From the NCBI RefSeq assembly GCF_008728515.1, contig NC_044978.1, positions 4,111,771-4,175,770 on the forward strand: a stretch of 64,000 nucleotides of DNA, written 5' to 3'. This DNA is from Papio anubis (taxonomy: Eukaryota; Chordata; Mammalia; Primates; Cercopithecidae). Shown here one piece after another: positions 12,921 through 26,348 of this stretch (the first letter of the stretch is position 1; each line of letters opens with the position of its first letter). A program made the translations under genes and the position numbers. Under the pieces are notes generated by a model. It was not told where the DNA came from and did no database searches. It saw nothing but the letters and a program-made list of their open reading frames with translations.

Positions 12921-13202
12921 ATGGCCAGGCACGGTGGCTCATACCGGTAATCCTAGCACTTTGGGAGGCTGAGGCAGGTGAATCATGAGATCAGGAGATC
13001 CAGACCATCCTAGCCAACATGGTGAAACCTCATCTCTCAGGAGGGGTTTCGGCTACTCAGGAGGCTGAGGCAGGAGAATCACGTGAACCTGGGAGACGGA
13101 GGTTGCAGTGAGCTGAGATCACGCCACTGCACTCCAGCCTGGCAACAGAGCAAGACTCCATCTATAAAAAAAAAAAAAAAAAAAAGGAAAGAAAAAAAAA
13201 AG
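12921..13202 (+). mobile_element. Alu with internal deletion, flanked by target-site duplication
   Basis: Sense Alu lacking the middle linker region (about 13035-13045 joins the two monomers abnormally). AAAGAAATTT repeats on both sides (12911-12920 and 13203-13212). Confidence 0.9.
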
Positions 13203-14718
13203 AAAGAAATTTGCTAACTTTTTGGCCCATCCATTATTGTTTGCCCTCTCCCAACATGCGTGACACTTTCTTACCCTCTGCTCTGTCTTAGCAATGGCAG
13301 ACAGCCAACATCCCAATAATAATAGTTCATGTTAACATTTTCTATGTACTATAGAAAAGTCATCACTCCTCTCAAACATAATTAACTAGAATCAATGTAA
13401 CTGCGTGTGGTCCCAACATGCGTTCTGGGTTTCCTTTGGCAAATGCTGCAGCACAGATGACAAAGTGCTTTTACTCTCCATTATAAAAGAAGAAATGGAA
13501 ATGAAGTCAGTAGGTGTCAGATCAGAAGTCAGTGGGTATCTCCATCCATGAAGATGTCCACGCAGACATTCTCTACCTGTGGACCTGAAGGAGAGCAGGC
13601 TGAGTGCCAGGGTAGAGTCGGTGTGAACAAGAGACCCAGGTTGGACCTGTCAGGTGATCCATGGCCCTGAGCGTCATTGGCAGCCTACCCTGGAGCTAAA
13701 ACCAGGCTGTCCTGAAAGAGTTTGTGTAGTTGGGAAGTCAAAGGAAATGTTTCTGCTTTTCCAAGAGCGGCAAAGGTCCAAGATAAAAGAAAGAGTGTTG
13801 AGAGTTTGTTTCTGCAGATAAAAGGGAGAGAAATGACTGATAAAGATCAGACTAAGTAGGGTTTCACTACATATGTCAAAACATGGCAACTAACAATCTT
13901 AAAAGGTGTTCTGATCATTTCTACGTTTAGCCGCTGTGTCAAATAAGTTAGGGTATTATGAAACAACAAAAACTTTGTTCAAATAAGTTTCACTGTTCTC
14001 CACTGTATAACTGTGGAGTATAAATTTGTATTTGTATGTTGTTTTTCTTGCCTATTTTTGGTGGATTGAGTGAAAGTTTTAGCTTTAAATAGTGGCAGGG
14101 CATGAAGGACTATATTAGGTATGAAAAATGAAGAATGCTGGGAACACGTGTGTGGGGTGAGGACTAGAAGTGAGGTCATCTGGGCTGGCATTTTGCTGAA
14201 CAAAAGGGCCATAGATACCACATCCCATTTCGCTGTACAATTCTGAAGTCTTAAACCCCTTACTTCTAGGATGGACTTGTTTTCATTCTCTCTGATGACA
14301 GTTGTGAACCAGGTGGTTAAAAACTCAGCTTTGAGAAACAGTCTCATTGGGAGATCATGTTTCTTAAATTCAGGTACATCTTGAGGGAACATTGAAGCTT
14401 CTATAGCTGCAACTGTTATTCCTGCATCTTCTTGTCAATTCAAAGTACGAATTTGGTGTGTTTCAGAGTATTAACCCGAAGGGCCACTGGAATGCGTTCC
14501 ATGAGATGAAAGAAAAAATAAACCTCAAGTACATGTCAATAACTTTTCCTGTTGCTGCTGGTAGTCACCTGGAAACTCCCCGTAGTGTGTCTGCCATATT
14601 GTTCTGTGACCCACCCTACCTCCCCAAGCACCACCTCCAAACCTGCCTAGAGACTCAAGTTCATGCCAGCTTGACTCACGCACAGACACACGTGGACACT
14701 TTAAAGAAGGTGAGGCAG

Positions 14719-15005
14719 GGCCGGGCACGGTGGCTCAAGCCTGTAATCCTAGCACGGGAGGCGAGGCGAGCATCATGAGGTCAGGAGATCGAGAGACCAT
14801 CCTGGCTAACACGGTGAAACCCGTTTCTACTAAAAAAAAAATACAAAACTAGCGGGTGAGGTGGCGGAGGCCTGTAGTCCCAGCCTTCTCAGGGAGGCTG
14901 AGGCAGGAGAATGGGTGTGAACCCGAGGCCGAGGAGCTTGCACAGTGAGCTGAGATCCCGGCCACTGCACTCCAGGCTGAAGCGACAAGCCAGACTCCGT
15001 CTCAA
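14719..15005 (+). mobile_element. AluY-like copy with many small indels and no poly-A tail
   Basis: Recognisable AluY (ATCATGAGGTCAGGAGATCG, CATCCTGGCTAACACGGTG) but with numerous 1-10 base insertions and deletions. It ends GTCTCAAGAG without an A-tail. A short GAGGCAG flanks both ends. Confidence 0.85.
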
Positions 15006-15543
15006 GAGTAGAGGCAGCCGTAGCCCAATCTTCTTTGATTCATGCAACCACCGTTCATTTAGACATTGAGTTAATTATATTTTTCAACAATTGCATTAAA
15101 GCCCTTAGACTTATTCCATATACATTTTTGAAAAGCCGATCTCTTCAACCTAATCATGAAATTTAGTTTAGCCAAATTTAATTCACCCTGTCAAGGTCAT
15201 CTTTCTACTTATTACCTACCCCACTCCCACGTGTGTGCCTTCTGTAGAATCAATATGCACACCACTTTGTTTTCCCTAAAATAAAAATGTGGAAGACACA
15301 GTCGGAAAAGGGTACTCCTCAAATTGAGTACCTTTTATTCACCTATGATTCAGCTTAACACTTGTACATTTAGTACATGGAGAAACATAAGGAATTTTCT
15401 CAAATTTCTGAATAACAAAGGAACAGCAGCATATAAATAATAATACATTTCTGATGTCAGAAGTAAATGACTTATTATTTTCTCACTCAAATTTTCTAAA
15501 ATGAATCAAACTGCCTTAAGATATGCAATTTAAGATACGTTTT

Positions 15544-15842
15544 GACCAGGCGTGGAGCCTCACACCTGTAATTCCAGCACTTTGGGAGACCAAGGCGGGC
15601 AGATTACCTGAGGTTAAGAGTTCGAGACCAGCATGGCCAACATGGTGAAACCCCATCTCTACTAAAAATACTACAATTAGCCAGGCATGATGGCACACAT
15701 CTGTAATCTCAGCTACTCGGGAGGCTGAGGCAGGAGAATTGCTCGAACCTGGGAGGCGGAGGCTGCAGTGAGCCAAGATTACACCACTGCACTCCACCCT
15801 GGCCAACAGAGTGAGATTCTGTCTCAAAAAAAAAAAAAAAAG
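15544..15842 (+). mobile_element. AluS-type SINE
   Basis: Full-length sense Alu with a 17-A tail. Confidence 0.92.
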
Positions 15843-16596
15843 AAGGTACATTTCATTCTGGATAAATTTTGTAAGTAATGTATTACTTAAATTTTAAGAC
15901 TATAAGATCAAATTAGAGCAAATTTTCCCCCTGCCCCAAGATTTAAATTCCACATAGCAAGTGGGATTTCACCATTGCAGATCTGAGACACATATAAACA
16001 TGAATTGGTAATAATTCTGACAGTATAGTCTGTCAAAAATTCTGACAAACTTTGACATTGCTAAGGTATGGAAATGTTGTTTCAGGTGTTCAGGAAACAG
16101 GTGTATTCAATCAGAAGAAAAGTGTGGCTTTTTAAAAATAGTGAATTAACAATAAGCATGCTTATTTAACCGCAATAGTTTCACAACGTAACATTACCTT
16201 GAAAATAACTTAAAATAAATATACTTATTAACTGAAAATTCTAAGGTTTTCAGAAAAAAAAAAATATCAATAGCTGTTGGTCTAGGCTTAGACCAAGAAG
16301 GTCTAAGATGCTCTGGGGTGAGCAGACCTGATTAACACTTTCCGTTTGGATTTGTGCTGTGATTGGGCAAAAGGAATCCTTGTCATAGCAACCACTGTTT
16401 TCCTGCTAGTCCTAGAAGAAGAAACATACAGTTCTATGTTAACAGTTCTTATTTCATTCATCAAACAGTTTTGCCTTCTACCGCACTGTCTTCTTGTATT
16501 TTGTTCTTTTCCCTAATCCCTAACCCCTGCCTCATATGATTCAGCACTTAATTAAGCAGGGTATTATAATATTTTAAAGGGAAAGATCTTGATTTC

Positions 16597-16935
16597 TTTT
16601 GTTGTTTGTTTGTTGTTTTGTTTTGTTTTGTCAAGATGGAGTCTTGCTCTGCTGCCCAGGCTGGAGTGCAATGGCACGATCTCGGCTCACTGCAGCCTTC
16701 GGCTCACTGCAACCTCCACCTCCCGGGTTCAAGACATTCTCCTGCCTCAGCCTCCAAAGTAGCTGGGACTACAGGCATGTGCCACCATGCTAGGCTAATT
16801 TTTGAATTTTAATAGAGACGGGGGTCTCTATGGCCATGTTGGCCAGGCTGGTCTAGAACTCCTGACCTCAAGTGATCCTCCTGCCTCGGCCTCCCAAAAT
16901 GCTGGGATTACAGGCGTGAGTCACTGCACCTGGCC
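16597..16935 (-). mobile_element. Antisense Alu with perfect 14-nt target-site duplication
   Basis: Antisense Alu flanked by AAGATCTTGATTTC at 16583-16596 and 16936-16949. It has a short internal duplication of CGGCTCACTGCA and a tail of TTTTG repeats. Confidence 0.95.
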
Positions 16936-18446
16936 AAGATCTTGATTTCAAATGACGTTTTAAGATTCCTTAAAGGAGGATGCCTATTATTTGCTGAGAG
17001 TCAGGAGAGATGAACTACTTTTGAGTATCTGCTTGGGGCATCCATTTGTCTTATCCTCAAATGTCTAACCCTAAAAATGAGTTGATTGATCTCAATTCCT
17101 ACCAGAGCCTTTGATGCTTTCCTTTACTTAAAGTCTAAGTACGAGACATGCAAAACTAGACTAGATTACATAATTCTTTTGATATCAGATGATTTTTATA
17201 TTTCAAAGTATAAAAATTAAATTGGAAGATTTTAAAATTAAAAGCCGTGAGAAACTTAGCAAAGCATAAAATTTTAAAAAATGGTTCTTTAAAAAGATCA
17301 AAGCTTTTCTCCTCAAAATAGAAATATGTGCTTCTCAGTACGCGGTGGGAAATCGGAGGCACTCTCCCTTATTGAATTAAGCAGGAGTAGGCTGCCATCA
17401 GGATGTTGTCACTCTGCAATTTGTCACACAATTTGTTATGTGACATTTTATAGACATCTCTTTTCTTTCAGCCATCACTTTTGGCTATCAACTGTCAAAG
17501 GGAAAGAGAATGATTTTTTTTTTTTAAAAAAGCTAATCGTCACAACCTTTATAGTGTCACTTTCCCTTAGATCCAGTAGCATTGTCTATAGCTGGGCTAG
17601 GAGGCAAGGGTTTGATTCAACTATTTTCTTAGATTTTCTCTTGTTCATGGCAATGTGGTGGGTGGCGGCGGGGGGGCAGAAATCTTAGCTAAATAAAGGA
17701 TCTTTTTAAGGAAGAAAGAAAGCTGCCTGGAACGTAGAATTCCTTTTCAATTCCAACATGTTGCTAAGCTGGGTGTGGGACCAATGGGAGACGGGAAAAT
17801 CCATAGAAATCAATCTAATTAACCATATGGCTTGCTTCAATCTAAAGCAATACAATAATGCCCCATGTATTTTCAGGAAAGTCTAGATTATCTTCTTAAG
17901 ACTCAATCAAAGGTAAAGGTCTGCTTCAGAATATTTGAAATATGAGTGAATGGGAATGATGCCAGTTTGCCGGATTGGGGATGCTTTGCTGTCGGTGGGG
18001 GAGTCGATGATAATGACATTGGTATAAATTGTTTGGATGCATAGAAATGGGCAGAACTGGGATTTGAGTCAAGCTTCACCTATTTCTTGATCCATTCTTC
18101 CAATGCTATTCAGTTTGCCTACTCAATGTAGGCAAAATTCAGTGCTATTCAGCTTGCCTCCCTGTAACATGTGTTACAGGGATATTCTAATTAATTCCTC
18201 GTATGTCTCTTTGATAAGGTGCCTGACTCATGAGATCCTCATTCAGGATCTCCATTATTTTCATTAGAAATTTTTTTGCTTTTGATTTGCACTTTATAAG
18301 CCTATGGAATTCTCCTAATACTGTACTATCAAGTTGAACAAATGACTTAGTCTTAGAAAAAAGACGCACTTGAAAATACTTAGATGAGTTCTGTAATTAT
18401 CCCTAAGCTTACAATATAAAAGTAAGGAACGCCATGAAAGTAGGTT

Positions 18447-18728
18447 GGCTGGGCACGGTGGCTCACACCTGTGATTCTAGCACTTTGGGAGGCTGAGGCA
18501 GGTGGATCATTTGAGGTCAGGAGTTCGAGACTAGCCTGGACAACATGGTGAAACCCCATCTCTACTAAAAATATGACATGGTGGCACATGCCTGTAATTC
18601 CAGCTACTCAGGAGGCCGAGGCAGGAGAATCACTCAAACCCAGGAGGCAGAGGTTGCAGTGGGTCAAGATCGCACCATCACATTCCAGCCTGGGCAACAG
18701 AGCGAGACCCCACCTTAAAAAAAAAAAA
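18447..18728 (+). mobile_element. AluS-type SINE, short linker deletion
   Basis: Sense Alu missing part of the linker between the monomers (TAAAAATATGACATGGTGG). Confidence 0.9.
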
Positions 18729-20157
18729 GGTTCTGGACCAATATTAAATCACATGACCATTTAAAGCAAATAATTAAATGAGTGATTCACCAACTTTGAG
18801 ACTTTGGAATAACATCGGAAGGAATCATTTACCAGGTGATCAACTTCTAATCAGTAAAGTCTTTAGGGAAAATTGATAAGTATTTTGAACAGCTTACATT
18901 GTAAAGTCTCAAAAGGAAAATTGCTGGTTTCCTTGGAAGACATATAGTCCTCTTTTTTCAGGAAATTTTTCCAGATATCAGGACATTTGGTCTAATTAAA
19001 ATGAAAGCTTTGCATATTCTCATAAAAAATTATCAACAGCCTCATGTTCATTTGTTTCTTTACTATTCGTGGTAATAATTTCTCTTTATTTCTAGAAATG
19101 ATGTTGAATGTGTTCTGGCCTCAGCATGGATAAATAGATGCCGTGGGTAATTTGGCTGCTGAACACTAAGGAACATTTTCAGGCACTGTTAGGGCTTCTG
19201 GGAGGTGCTTGGTGTTCTTAGGAGCATGGACAGTCATGCCATCACTGTTGACTTGTGTGCCACCCACTCAGAGGCAGAAGGCTCTCTGAGCCAATTTCGA
19301 GAAACTAGTCAGAAAAGAGTTTCTAAACTCACAAAACAAACTACTTGGAGTTTTCCTGTGAATATTTCAAAGCAGCATGTTGACATATAGGAAAGATAGG
19401 TGAAGATGAATGTCAACCTGAATTAAGTCATTTGACTATAATTGAAAGGTGAAATCATTTGGCATTTATGAATACATCTTATTTTACCACAGTCAGAGAC
19501 AGAGAGATGCATGAATACATTGATCACTTAGGACAGTTTATCCAAAAAGAGTGCTACAAATGATCCCATTTCAAAATAAATAAGTAAATTCAAGTTAAAA
19601 TCTGGTACATAACCTTAATATGATTGTATTTTTATTCTCATGTTTAAAATACATCTCTGTGAAAAAAAACTAACATCCTGCAATGTTTTCCTACTACTTA
19701 AACATCAATATGTCCTTTTTTGAATAATATATGAACTGTGAATATATTAATTTCAAAATAACTGTAGCAATGTATTGGCTTAAGTTGTCTTTTGGGCAAC
19801 TCCTCACATTAACAGAGATAAAATTCAATCCTCTAGTTTCATCCATGGTCTTGGTGCTTAAATTCAGGTCTACAAAAATAAAATGACTTACATAGAATTC
19901 TTGGCCAACACTGGGGAAAGGATTTTGTCTCTGCTGCTCTTCAAAATGGGATGCCTGGTAATCAAAACAATTCAAGCAGAGTTATAAGACAACAGGCACA
20001 AAGGCATGTTCATACCCATGCAGGATCAAACTCCTTAGGACCCTCTTTCAAAAGTTAAATTACCCAGTCTATTCTCTTATGCATGTTGAGAACACAGTCT
20101 GCTCTGACTCAGAGAAGAGTGAGATGTCTGATAATCCGAAGACATTCAAGCAGAATT

Positions 20158-20470
20158 GGCCAGGCGTGGTGGCTCACGTCTGTAATCCCAGCACTTTGGG
20201 AGGCTGAGGCAGGAGGATCCCGAGGTCAGGAGTTTGAGACCAGCCTGACCAACATGGTAAAACTCCGACTCTACTAAAAGTACAAAATTTAGCCAGGTGT
20301 GGTGGCTCACACCTGTAATCCCAAGCTACTCAGGAGGCTGAGGCAGCAGAATCACTTGAACCCAGGAGGTGGAGGTTGTAGTGAGCCAAGATCGCGCCAC
20401 TGCCCTCCAGCCTGGGCAACAGAGTGAGACTCTCTCTCAAATAAAAAAAAAAGGAAAAGATAAAAAAGAA
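20158..20470 (+). mobile_element. AluS-type SINE with perfect 14-nt target-site duplication
   Basis: Sense Alu flanked by ATTCAAGCAGAATT at 20144-20157 and 20471-20484. Confidence 0.95.
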
Positions 20471-23400
20471 ATTCAAGCAGAATTAAAAGACTATAGATCC
20501 GAAGTCATGCTGTTAACAGCCCTTCCACAATCAATCAACACAGTCTATTGCCATATGTGTTTTGGCAGTGGAGGCTACTCTAACCCGTAAGTAAAACAAA
20601 TCCATTGTTGTCACAAATTAGGACACATATGAAGTTGCTTTTTATATGAAACTTTGACAAAAGTAAATACAACCCCCTAGCACCTACTGAAAATCATGTG
20701 ATCCCTTCATGTTCGGAGAGTTCTTTGCTCCATGGACCATCTGCTAAGGCTCATGACCATGTTATGGTCAGTTCTCACAGTCTCGTCCCTGGTTCAATTC
20801 CAAGTGAAGAGAATACTTGAAATACTGTTTTCTAGTAGCATGCAAAGACTCTAGGAATTTGATGCTTTCCAGAATAATCTGTGCTTGTTATGTAAGTACA
20901 ATCAAGGACACTTTTTCAGAGCAGAACAAAAGAGATTAGATTCGCTTTAGTTTGAACTGTCTAAAGAGAGTTCTCAGTCGTGGATTTGTTAATGGACTTA
21001 GCACAAATAATGGAAATAGAATCATGCATTTTTATTAGTCATCCAAGAAGCCTTTGGGTTTCAGGTTCTTCTTGAGAGCTCAGTCACTGGGGTTCTTCTT
21101 TTAACGACTTGGAAAATGTCTTGCTTAATTAGGAAGTTAGTCATTTCACATTTTGACATCGAAAACAATGGGAAGTTGAAAAACCTCACAAATTACATTT
21201 ATAAGTAACAGGATACATCACTTTAAAGATGAAAACCTCAAGGATTTGTGGCGCCTTTCTTTGTTCTTGTTAATCCTATTTTACTTTTTGAGTGTTAGAT
21301 GTTCTGTAAATATTGGCATTTGAATTCAAACAATAGATGTTGATAACTAGTTCTGCAACTTGGTACAAAAACATTATTACAGTATATCAGCAGATTTTGT
21401 ATTCTGAGAGTTAACCTTCTGAATTTGATGTTGTCTTTGTCAATCACTATTATTCTAGTCCAAATACTGTCTTCCTCATTCAGTTGTAAAATCTTAAGCA
21501 GTTTTAAGCACAGCGTCGCCTGGTTTCAAAAGGAATGACGAAGTCGAATTTGGGAAAGGTCCTTATAATCCGCATTTTCTGGAGGTTGTTTATCCCTTCT
21601 GGTTTTAGAAGTTGCCTCAGTCTCAGTCACAGACATCCCCTGAGGCTTTTCTTTTCCATTTATTTTGTCCATTTAAGGTTAACATATTAGGAGTTTTGCT
21701 ACCGAGAGATGAAAATAAATATGTTTGAAGGAGCTTTCCCAAAGCTCCTGTGCTGGCCACTGCCCTCTTCCCTGACCTCATCGGTATCCCTCAATATAGG
21801 CGGGCTTAAGGCGACCAAGTTGAGTTTTTAGAAATATGCCACATTTTTCTGTGTAATTCTGGAGAAAAACAAAACAACAAAGTAAAACAGAAATGCGCCT
21901 GTTTAGTTGCATACACTAAAAAATAGGAGATAAAATTTATCATCATAAAATTTCCCTCCATCATTTTTCAGAGTCTGTTGGCCTATGACATGTCACTGTG
22001 AAGTTCCCCATAACCCTGTGAAAACTCAGTTCTGGCCTGGCCACACTAAGCATGGTTCCTGCCCTAATCCCAACACTGCAACGATGCCTCGGGCAGACGG
22101 GCAAGGATATGACACTGAACACAGACTACACAAAAATTAAACACCACATAGCAAGGATATCATCTATATTGTTTTCAGCTTAGGGCTCTAAAAACATATA
22201 TTGAGGTGATTATCAGTACTGTGATTTTGCCCATTTTAAATGTTCATTAATTTAGCATTTATTGAGTCCTAAGGTATTAGTAATTCAATCTAGGCAAATA
22301 TATGTATGTTTGTGTGTACATATACATGTGTATATAGCAAAATGAGGATTACATTATACATATATATATCTATATATAAAATCTTGCTTTATAATTATAT
22401 TTCATAGGACTTAAGTATATTTTTAATGTTATTTTATTTCATCATTTCCCCCCCCCACTGGGAGAGAGGTACCATTATATTTAGCTAAAATTCACATTTT
22501 GATTTTATTATTATAATTTTACCTCACTAATGAACAAAGTCAGGCTTTCCATAAGAGGTGAATCAGATAGCCACATTGAAAGAAAATAATAGTTGTCGAA
22601 TTGAGCAGAGGAAATGGTCAGAAAGGAGAAGAGGGTGAGAACCTTGGCAGACAAAGGCAAGAAAGCCAGGAAGCTCATTTGCTGCTCTTTTTAGAGACTG
22701 AAAAAACTATATTTATGAAAAGTCTTTCATGACAGGTGATCATGCCAATGATTTCTTTTCAAAGTTATCCTCATTCATCCAAAAGGAATAAATAAAAGTC
22801 TTGAAAATGGTCAGATGTTGCAGTACTAATGCTCCTGGAAGCTGTGAGTGTGTCGTGCTGGGGGAGATTCTCGTGGATCCTGAACAGCAGGCCCACTCAG
22901 GAGCAAAGGCCAAGTGGCCGGGGTCAGACGGCTCTTGCAGGGAGCTCTGAGACTTAGGAGATTTGCTTCCTTATCAGCATGTGTTTCCTCTTTGGTCTCA
23001 GAGTATGGATAAATAGGAAACTCCATAAATGGACTAAGAGAATATACCAGAGAAAGAACTAAGTCATCTCACATGTCGTAAAACGATACATAATATTTAA
23101 AACATTTTTCTGAGACAAGCCCTTGCTGCCAACCATTTCTAGTGAATTAATCTCAATTGCTATGCATCCAGCATTTCACTGGGAAAAATCAGTGTTCAAT
23201 ACTAATGCAGAAATGGGTTTTGTAGTAACCATCTATTTCCTGTGTCTTAAAAAAAGAGACAGATGAATCTCATCTTTCTTGACAGTGCCCTCAAAATATG
23301 CGTTACTTTCATTACATATTCCTGGTAGTAAATAGACCAGCACATGTAAGGCAATGATTTTAAAGTGCCAGGGTAACTTTTAAAACTCCAGAAGAGTATA

Positions 23401-23490
23401 CTTAACAGATAGTCATTTCAGGCTTAGAGAACAACAACCATTTATATAAATATTTGTAAAAGAAATTTAATTTTTTAAAAAGAAAACTCA

Positions 23491-23624
23491 ATCAGGCACG
23501 GTGGCTCACACCTGTAATTCCAGGGGGAAGGATGGCTTGAGTCCGGGAGATTAAGGCTGCAGTGAGCTATGATCACACCAGCTGCACTCCAGCCTGGGTA
23601 ACAGAGCACAACCCTCTCTCATTG
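23491..23624 (+). mobile_element. Internally deleted old Alu
   Basis: Has the Alu left start (CACGGTGGCTCACACCTGTAATTCCAG) joined directly to right-half sequence (GGATGGCTTGAGTCCGGGAG...CTCCAGCCTGG). Its A-rich tail served as the insertion site of the next Alu. Confidence 0.85.
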
Positions 23625-23639
23625 AAAAAGAAACAAACA

Positions 23640-23948
23640 GGCCAGGCAAAGTGACTCACGCCTGTAATCCCAGCACTTTGGGAGTCCGAATCAGGTGGAT
23701 CAAGAGGTCAAGAGTTCAAGACTAGCCTGGCCAATATAGTGAAACCCCATCTCCACTAAAAATACGAAAAATGAGCTGGGTATGGTGGCATGTGCCTGTA
23801 ATCGCAGCTACTCAGGAGGCTGAGGCAGGGGAATTGCTTGAACCCAGGAGGTGGAGGTTGCAGTGAGCCAAGATCACACCACTGCACTCCAGCCTGGGTG
23901 ACAGTGAGGGACTCCGTCTCAAAAAAAAAAAAAAAAGAAAAGAAAAAG
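23640..23948 (+). mobile_element. AluS-type SINE inserted in the tail of another Alu
   Basis: Sense Alu flanked by AAAAAGAAACAAACA at 23625-23639 and 23949-23963, a target duplicated from the A-rich tail of the preceding Alu. Confidence 0.95.
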
Positions 23949-24233
23949 AAAAAGAAACAAACAAGCACAAAACTTCTCCATTTTCATCTATTAATGCTCA
24001 CCATAAAGCAAAAGCATAAAAACAGAATATGATCTGTTTTATGATCATAGGACCAATAATTAAAGTTTAACATGAAGAAAATTATCAATTCTTCCTACCT
24101 TATTAAACACTGATTTAAATAAAACTAATGATGATGTGATATTAACTTACAGGTACATCAAAAGCAAGACACGCTTTCATGATATTTTCTTCACATGCTA
24201 GTGAACAAATTATGCACCGTTTTTTTTCTACAG

Positions 24234-24283
24234 GAAAACTGAAGACTTTAATAACAAACTCTCCAAGGTCAAAATGAACACAG
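24234..24283 (+). CDS. SORBS2: SORBS2 exon with the full-length start codon (Met-Asn-Thr)
   Basis: The exon follows a pyrimidine-rich tract ending in CTACAG and stops at a GTATG donor. ATG is at 24274-24276, followed by AAC ACA and one base of the next codon (phase 1). That base completes GAT if the 93-nt cassette is used, or GGC if it is skipped; both products match N-termini I know for SORBS2. The 40 nt before the ATG are 5' UTR for this start. They contain no in-frame stop, so an upstream coding extension is not excluded by this exon. The good acceptor implies at least one upstream non-coding exon. The start is assigned from family knowledge of the Met-Asn-Thr N-terminus. Confidence 0.93.
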
Positions 24284-26211
24284 GTATGCTGTCTGTTAGT
24301 TTTCAACTCTTTGAGCCTTGCTCTCTAAAAATCATGTTGGCCCTCAATCATTAGCTTAGCACTCCACTGATCGTAGGTGTGGTTCTGAGTTTCTGATTAG
24401 ATACGTAGCGTAGATTCATTACTTTCTCTCTTTGTATTTGTACTCCACTCTTATGGCCACCAAACATAGAATTTTCTGTTCTGTTACTTGTTCCTACTCC
24501 CTTTGTCTCTAATCACATGTTAAAACGAGCTCCTCTAAACAATTGGAAGAGGTAGTATGTCATTTGTTTGTGTACTTTTGAAATCTCTCACTTAAAAATA
24601 GGCTAAATTCAAAGGCACGTTGCTCTAGTAGAAACTACTTAAACGTATCTGTTTTATAAACTCTTTATGTTGAAGAAGTCAGCAGAGAGAGTGCCAAAGT
24701 TTTATACAAAGTCAGCTTAATTAACCTATAGTCACAATTCACATAGTGTTATAAGCATTATATGTGTAGATATGAGAATAGTATCTCCAACTAGCTTAAC
24801 AACTGTGCCTCTAAACTGTATTGTATACATTTTAACTGTAAAAGTGTTCATAATACAGACTTTGTACATATGAACTTTTTTCCACAGTAGACATAATTTG
24901 GCTTATAATTTTGCCTTCCCCCCTCCTTGAAATATACAATATTAAGTAATTCAAGAAACAACTTTCTCATTGAGATTTTGTAACTTGTGTTGAAATTTCC
25001 TATCCACAAGAGATCACTGGAAAGTTGTTAGAGCCGTCACCCCATGGCAGAGTAGAAAGGATGGCCCAAGATACTCTCTTATGTCCAGCTGGTTGCCTTT
25101 TTGAGGTCTCTTGTTGCATCAAAGTGCCTACAGGAGGATTACCCAACCACTGGCGAGGACCAATACCTAATCCCCAGGTTGAGTGCAGAGCCTTGTGCCA
25201 TGTGCCATGTACCATAGTGGCCTCAGAGAAGGCTGTGTGGGCAGGCTCCTGAGGATGCTGTCACCTTGCAGACAAGTGGACAACAGGCAAGATGAGGATA
25301 CTGGAGACAGTCAAAACACACAAGGAAGGCTCAGCAATCAAGAGAAGTTGTAACCCTGCAAATGCACCACACAAAGGCATCTTGATGATTGGAGATGCCA
25401 GAATTAGACATGGGGAATGAAGTAGAAAATAGTACTAGGTAAAGGAGACAAAAGAAAGCAAATAGAATGTAGAGCCCACAGCTGGATTAGCATCAGCCAC
25501 GTTTTGGAGCTACAAAGTCACTCCAGCAGAAGTTTTACATGAGGAAGTGATCTTTCCTGATCCTTCCAAGACATCTCCCTGTAGACGTAAGTGGATCATA
25601 ACTTCCCAGTATTCCTCATTTTACTGAGTGCCCATTTTCCTATTTATTATAACCCTATTATGACAGAGATATGCATACATGATATACTGAATATACTGTG
25701 TTCATGTGCAGTACATTCAATAATTGACCTTCCTATTCATATAATTCAATCCCTCATAGCAAAGTAAGCACATAAAAATTTGCCAATTTGTTTCAGTCAT
25801 TAAGGTACTTGAGCCAAGTTACTGTTTAGCAGCACAAATGTAACCCTCTAAAGTATCTTCTCATTTCTAAGGAGTGAGCTTGACTCTGGATGGGATGCAG
25901 TTTGCATAGGGTTATTTCGCTTATGTGGATGAACTTCCCCTTATGTATAATGATTGGCAAATATGGTATTCAAACCTGTGCATAAAATTGATCAAAAGTG
26001 ACTGAAAACTTTTGCTCGAAATTCCAAAATAATAATTACAATGTTTTTACAAAAACATACCACTTTGAAATATATATGTATATGTATACACACATATATT
26101 GCCTTTGAAATTTGAAAGCATTGTTACTGTGTTTACAAAATGAAGTAGGAATTTGTTCCTAAAGAGCTAGTAAAAAAACTGGCCTGCATTATCTATCTTC
26201 AGATAGGCAGA

Positions 26212-26212
26212 T

Positions 26213-26278
<66 letters not shown>

Positions 26279-26280
26279 GA
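26212..26280. repeat. (GATA)n microsatellite grading into (GACA)n
   Basis: About 13 uninterrupted GATA units followed by four CAGA units. Confidence 0.97.
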
Positions 26281-26348
26281 TGAATAAAGTGGCCCCACAA
26301 GTTATTTTTCTAGTCCCCAAAATAGCTTCTAGTTCTTCTTCTTTTTTG

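Larger units (their letters stand above)
1..24233. other. Upstream region: non-coding, repeat-bearing, probably SORBS2 5' intron(s)
   Basis: I find no coding exon here. The acceptor at 24233 implies that transcribed non-coding exons lie upstream, in this region or beyond. It holds two MST/THE1-type LTRs, one MLT1-type LTR, ten Alu copies or fragments, MIR, L2 and L1M fragments, a Y1 retropseudogene and a CpG-dense patch, all listed separately. Stretches without a call (for example 820-2030, 2940-4050, 10690-12090, 13210-14700, 17000-18440, 18730-20140 and 20490-23480) look like unique or very old intronic sequence with no structure I can name. Confidence 0.6.

Noticed and set aside
13979..14392. 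137-codon open frame on the - strand
   Set aside because: No recognisable protein, no promoter or splice support; ordinary composition for chance frames in 64 kb.
15516..15851. Open frames inside Alu copies here and at 10425, 16599, 32168, 45257 and 53878
   Set aside because: Typical Alu-derived translations with no evidence of exonisation in this locus.
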